Below, one piece after another: positions 22,363 through 24,143 of a DNA stretch of 24,143 nucleotides. The first letter of the stretch is position 1. The number at the start of each line of letters is the position of its first letter. The position numbers and the translations under genes were made by a program. The DNA is from Trebonia sp035294225. Its GTDB lineage: Bacteria; Actinomycetota; Actinomycetes; Streptosporangiales; Streptosporangiaceae. Below the pieces are notes generated by a model, which was given only the letters and a program-made list of their open reading frames with translations, was not told where the DNA came from and did no database searches. Where the stretch lies: NCBI GenBank assembly GCA_035294225.1, contig DATGLH010000128.1, positions 1-24,143 of the forward strand, given 5' to 3'.

Positions 22363-22909
22363 CTCCCCCGGCGGCACGCCGCGGCAGCTGCGGCCCACCG
22401 ATGTCAAGCGGCTGAACCGGGAATGGCGGCGGCGGACCGGCGGCCGGCTCGCGCTGCTCCTGGACTCGGTCGGCCAGCCGTTCAACGTCGGCTCCATCGT
22501 GCGGACCGCCGCGGCGTTCGGCGCCGAGTGCATCTGGCTCTGCGGCAGCACCCCTCCGCTTGAGGTGCCGTCGGTCGGCAAGACCGCGCTCGGCACCGGC
22601 CGGTTCCTGAAGTCCTTCCGCGAGCCGAGCCCGGCGGCGGCGGCGAAGGCCGCCGCCGGGGCGGGCTTCCGCGTGGTGGCCGTCGAACTCGCCTCGGGCG
22701 CGCTGCCGCTCGCCGAGGCGCCGCTGGACGGCGACGTCTGCCTGGCCATCGGGAACGAGGACCACGGCTGCTGCCCCGCGCTGCTCGCCGCCGTCTCGGC
22801 CGTGGCCTACATCCCGCAGCCCGGCCGGGTAGGCTCGCTGAACGTCGCGGTCGCCGCCGCGATCGCGATGGCCGAGACCCGCCGCCGCGAATGGTACCCG
22901 GGGCGCTGA
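22352..22909 (+). CDS. SpoU/TrmH-family RNA 2'-O-methyltransferase
   Basis: SPOUT enzymes methylate ribose 2'-O in tRNA or rRNA using a knotted SAM-binding fold. The 185-residue product has motif 1 (FNVGSIVRTAAAFG, with the catalytic-type Arg), motif 2 (CLAIGNEDHGCCPALL) and motif 3 (IPQPGRVGSLNVAVAAAIAM). All three are in the right order and at the usual length for TrmH-like proteins without an N-terminal RNA domain. ATG 22352 lies inside the end of the RsmC-like gene, so the two are co-translated. The exact nucleotide modified cannot be told. Confidence 0.9.
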   Translation: MAPDSPGGTPRQLRPTDVKRLNREWRRRTGGRLALLLDSVGQPFNVGSIVRTAAAFGAECIWLCGSTPPLEVPSVGKTALGTGRFLKSFREPSPAAAAKAAAGAGFRVVAVELASGALPLAEAPLDGDVCLAIGNEDHGCCPALLAAVSAVAYIPQPGRVGSLNVAVAAAIAMAETRRREWYPGR

Positions 22910-22980
22910 GACGCGGATCTGTTCGCCGGGCCGGCGCTTCGCAGACAGCCGCCGTTTACCAGGCATGCCCGGCCGGAGGT

Positions 22981-22986
22981 GATAAT
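22981..22986 (+). promoter_or_regulatory. -10 box or ribosome site upstream of the GDPD gene
   Basis: GATAAT ends 6 nt before GTG 22993, like the other leaderless starts. It overlaps a perfect GGAGGTGA (22975-22982), which could be a ribosome site but is rather far (about 10-12 nt) from the GTG. Either reading supports GTG 22993. Confidence 0.4.
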
Positions 22987-22992
22987 CACGGC

Positions 22993-23760
22993 GTGGCAGT
23001 ACCCTACCTGGACCATCCGCGGCCGGTCGCGTTCGCGCACCGGGGCGGAGCGGCGCACAACCCGGAGAACTCCTGGCCCGCCTTCGAGTACGCGGTCAAA
23101 CTCGGCTACGCATACCTGGAGACCGACGCGCGCTCCACGTCCGACGGCGTGCTGCTGTCCTTCCACGACGCGACCCTGGGCCGGGTCACCGACCGCACCG
23201 GCCAGGTCTGCAAGATGCCCTACAGGCAGGTGGCCGCCGCGCGGATCGGCGGCAGGGAGCCGATCCCGCTGATCGAGGACCTGCTCGGCGCGTTCGGCGA
23301 CCTGCGCTTCAACATAGACCTCAAGGACTCGGGCACGATCGAGCCGCTCGCGCGGGTGCTCAGGCGCACCGGGGCGTGGGACCGGGTCTGCGTGACGTCC
23401 TTTTCGGGCAGGCGGCTGCTCGCGGCGCAGCGGATCCTCGACCGTCCGGTCTGCCTGGCGGTCACCCCCGCCGCGGTCGCGGCGGTCAGGTACGCGGGGT
23501 TCCCCGGCAAGGCGCTGGCCGCCAGGCTGGCCCGGTCCGGCGCGCAGTGCGCCCAGGTGCCCAGGCAGATCGCGACAAGGGAGTTCATCAGGCGCTCCCA
23601 CCAGCTCGGCCTGCACGTGCATGTGTGGACGCTGAACACCCGCGCCGAGATCGAGCGTGCCCTCGATCTCGGCGCGGACGGCGTGATGACCGACGACATC
23701 GTGCTGCTGCGCGACATCCTGACCGAACGGGGCCAGTGGAACCCCCGGGTAGCCCTGTAG
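22993..23760 (+). CDS. Glycerophosphodiester phosphodiesterase (GDPD)
   Basis: GDPD enzymes hydrolyse glycerophosphodiesters to sn-glycerol-3-phosphate and an alcohol. The 255-residue product has FAHRGG (His16), NPENSWPAFEYA (Glu25), YLETDARSTSDGVLL (Glu43 and Asp45), FHDATLGRVTD (general-acid His58), NIDLKD, VHVWTLNT and LGADGVMTDD, the complete metal and catalytic set. No signal peptide, so cytosolic. GTG 22993 is in frame; an upstream extension is not protein-like. It stands between the methyltransferase pair and rbpA and is likely its own unit. A pair of hairpins follows. Confidence 0.92.
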   Translation: MAVPYLDHPRPVAFAHRGGAAHNPENSWPAFEYAVKLGYAYLETDARSTSDGVLLSFHDATLGRVTDRTGQVCKMPYRQVAAARIGGREPIPLIEDLLGAFGDLRFNIDLKDSGTIEPLARVLRRTGAWDRVCVTSFSGRRLLAAQRILDRPVCLAVTPAAVAAVRYAGFPGKALAARLARSGAQCAQVPRQIATREFIRRSHQLGLHVHVWTLNTRAEIERALDLGADGVMTDDIVLLRDILTERGQWNPRVAL

Positions 23761-23813
23761 CCCGGGGGGCGTCCGCGCCCGCCGTGACCGCCGGCCGGGC
23801 CAGTTCCCGGGCA

Positions 23814-23867
23814 GCCCCGCATGGCGGGGCCGCCGTCCCCGTGCTCCCCGGCCCCCGCGCGGGGCCG
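23814..23867 (+). terminator. Two GC-rich hairpins between the GDPD gene and rbpA
   Basis: GCCCCGC-ATG-GCGGGGC (23814-23830) is a perfect 7-bp stem with a 3-nt loop. CGGCCCC (23849-23855) pairs with GGGGCCG (23861-23867). Neither has a T-tract. Position favours termination of the GDPD transcript ahead of the rbpA promoter. The rest of 23761-23941 shows nothing else I can name. Confidence 0.4.
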
Positions 23868-23941
23868 CCGCCCCTCCATGCCCCTCCACGCCTCCCGGGA
23901 GCGGAAACACGCCCGAAACGGGATTGGACGCTGCCGGCATG

Positions 23942-23968
23942 GGGAATCTTGTCCGGGTATCCCGTGTT
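23942..23968 (+). promoter_or_regulatory. SigR-type promoter of rbpA
   Basis: GGGAAT (23942-23947), 18 nt, then GTT (23966-23968) matches the SigR (thiol-oxidative stress sigma factor) consensus GGGAAT-N18/19-GTT exactly. rbpA of Streptomyces coelicolor is a known SigR target. A TATAGA box (23974-23979) just downstream may be a second, housekeeping promoter. Confidence 0.75.
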
Positions 23969-24007
23969 GCCGGTATAGATCGCCAACCGCCTGGGAGGCA
24001 GCAAGTA

Positions 24008-24143
24008 ATGGCCGAACGCGCACTTCGCGGAACCCGACTCGGCGCGACCAGCTACGAAAACGACCGGAATACCGACCTGGCTCCCCGCCAGGAGGTCTCC
24101 TTCGACTGCCCGAACGGACACCATTTTAGCGTGCCCTTCGCCG
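24008..24143 (+). CDS. rbpA: RNA polymerase-binding protein RbpA (5' part, cut by window end)
   Basis: RbpA binds principal sigma factors and RNA polymerase, and stabilises the open complex in actinobacteria. The 45 visible residues (MAERALRGTRLGATSYENDR, then DLAPRQEVSFDCPNGHHFSV) match the conserved N-terminus and the first Cys/His of the core domain. The rest is beyond the window. GGGAGG (23993-23998) lies 9 nt before ATG 24008. The SigR-type promoter upstream supports both the identity and stress control. Confidence 0.95.
   Translation, partial: MAERALRGTRLGATSYENDRNTDLAPRQEVSFDCPNGHHFSVPFA

Noticed and set aside
22807..23940. Minus-strand open frame opposite the GDPD gene
   Set aside because: No recognisable motif; GDPD catalytic residues are complete on the plus strand.

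Overview
The window comes from a very GC-rich actinomycete chromosome. The evidence is an rbpA gene at the right end, a SepH cell-division gene, a RamB-type regulator facing isocitrate lyase, a polyprenol-phosphomannose-type GT-C transferase, DUF1707 and DUF3817 proteins, and several genes whose -10 box sits 6-8 nt before the start codon (leaderless style). Assignment to a genus is not possible from the window; a mycelial actinomycete (Streptosporangiales-like) is a guess. No phage, insertion sequence, CRISPR array, rRNA or tRNA gene was seen.

Layout. 1-2.6 kb: the 3' part of a DHA2-type MFS exporter, a six-helix membrane protein of unknown role, and a Uma2-family nuclease gene broken by a one-base frameshift. 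2.6-5.6 kb: ramB and aceA, divergent across an unusually A/T-rich control region. 5.8-8.2 kb: an MMPL/RND transporter. 8.4-10.6 kb: sepH, then a DUF1707 protein that appears to have lost its normal stop and runs into repeats. 10.3-11.0 kb: repeat-dense, partly low-GC DNA with no convincing gene. 11.0-14.2 kb, minus strand: a D-Ala-D-Ala carboxypeptidase, then a GtrA-amidohydrolase operon; the amidohydrolase carries a 126-bp in-frame insertion. 14.5-19.1 kb, plus strand: GT-C mannosyltransferase, overlapping SDR oxidoreductase, oligopeptidase B. 19.3-20.9 kb, minus strand: adk-like and prs-like genes overlapping as GTGA. 20.9-23.8 kb, plus strand: small membrane protein, DUF3817 protein, RsmC-like methyltransferase and SpoU methyltransferase in a tight or overlapping row, then a glycerophosphodiester phosphodiesterase. 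23.9 kb to the end: rbpA behind a near-perfect SigR-type promoter.

How genes fit together. RamB probably controls aceA. The Adk-like enzyme could remove the AMP made by the Prs-like enzyme. The two methyltransferases form an RNA-modification pair. GtrA and the GT-C enzyme, divergent from one another, both suit polyprenyl-phosphate sugar chemistry at the membrane. RbpA under SigR links transcription to thiol stress.

Most unusual signals: (i) tandem repeats that begin in the last codons of a gene and run past its stop, seen at prs, the carboxypeptidase gene and the oligopeptidase gene; (ii) the in-frame, inverted-end insertion in the amidohydrolase; (iii) two copies of a TCACG-N3-CGTGA palindrome exactly 22 bp apart upstream of the carboxypeptidase gene; (iv) a Prs homologue with altered ATP and PRPP motifs coupled to Adk. 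Nothing here is clearly a new multi-gene system.
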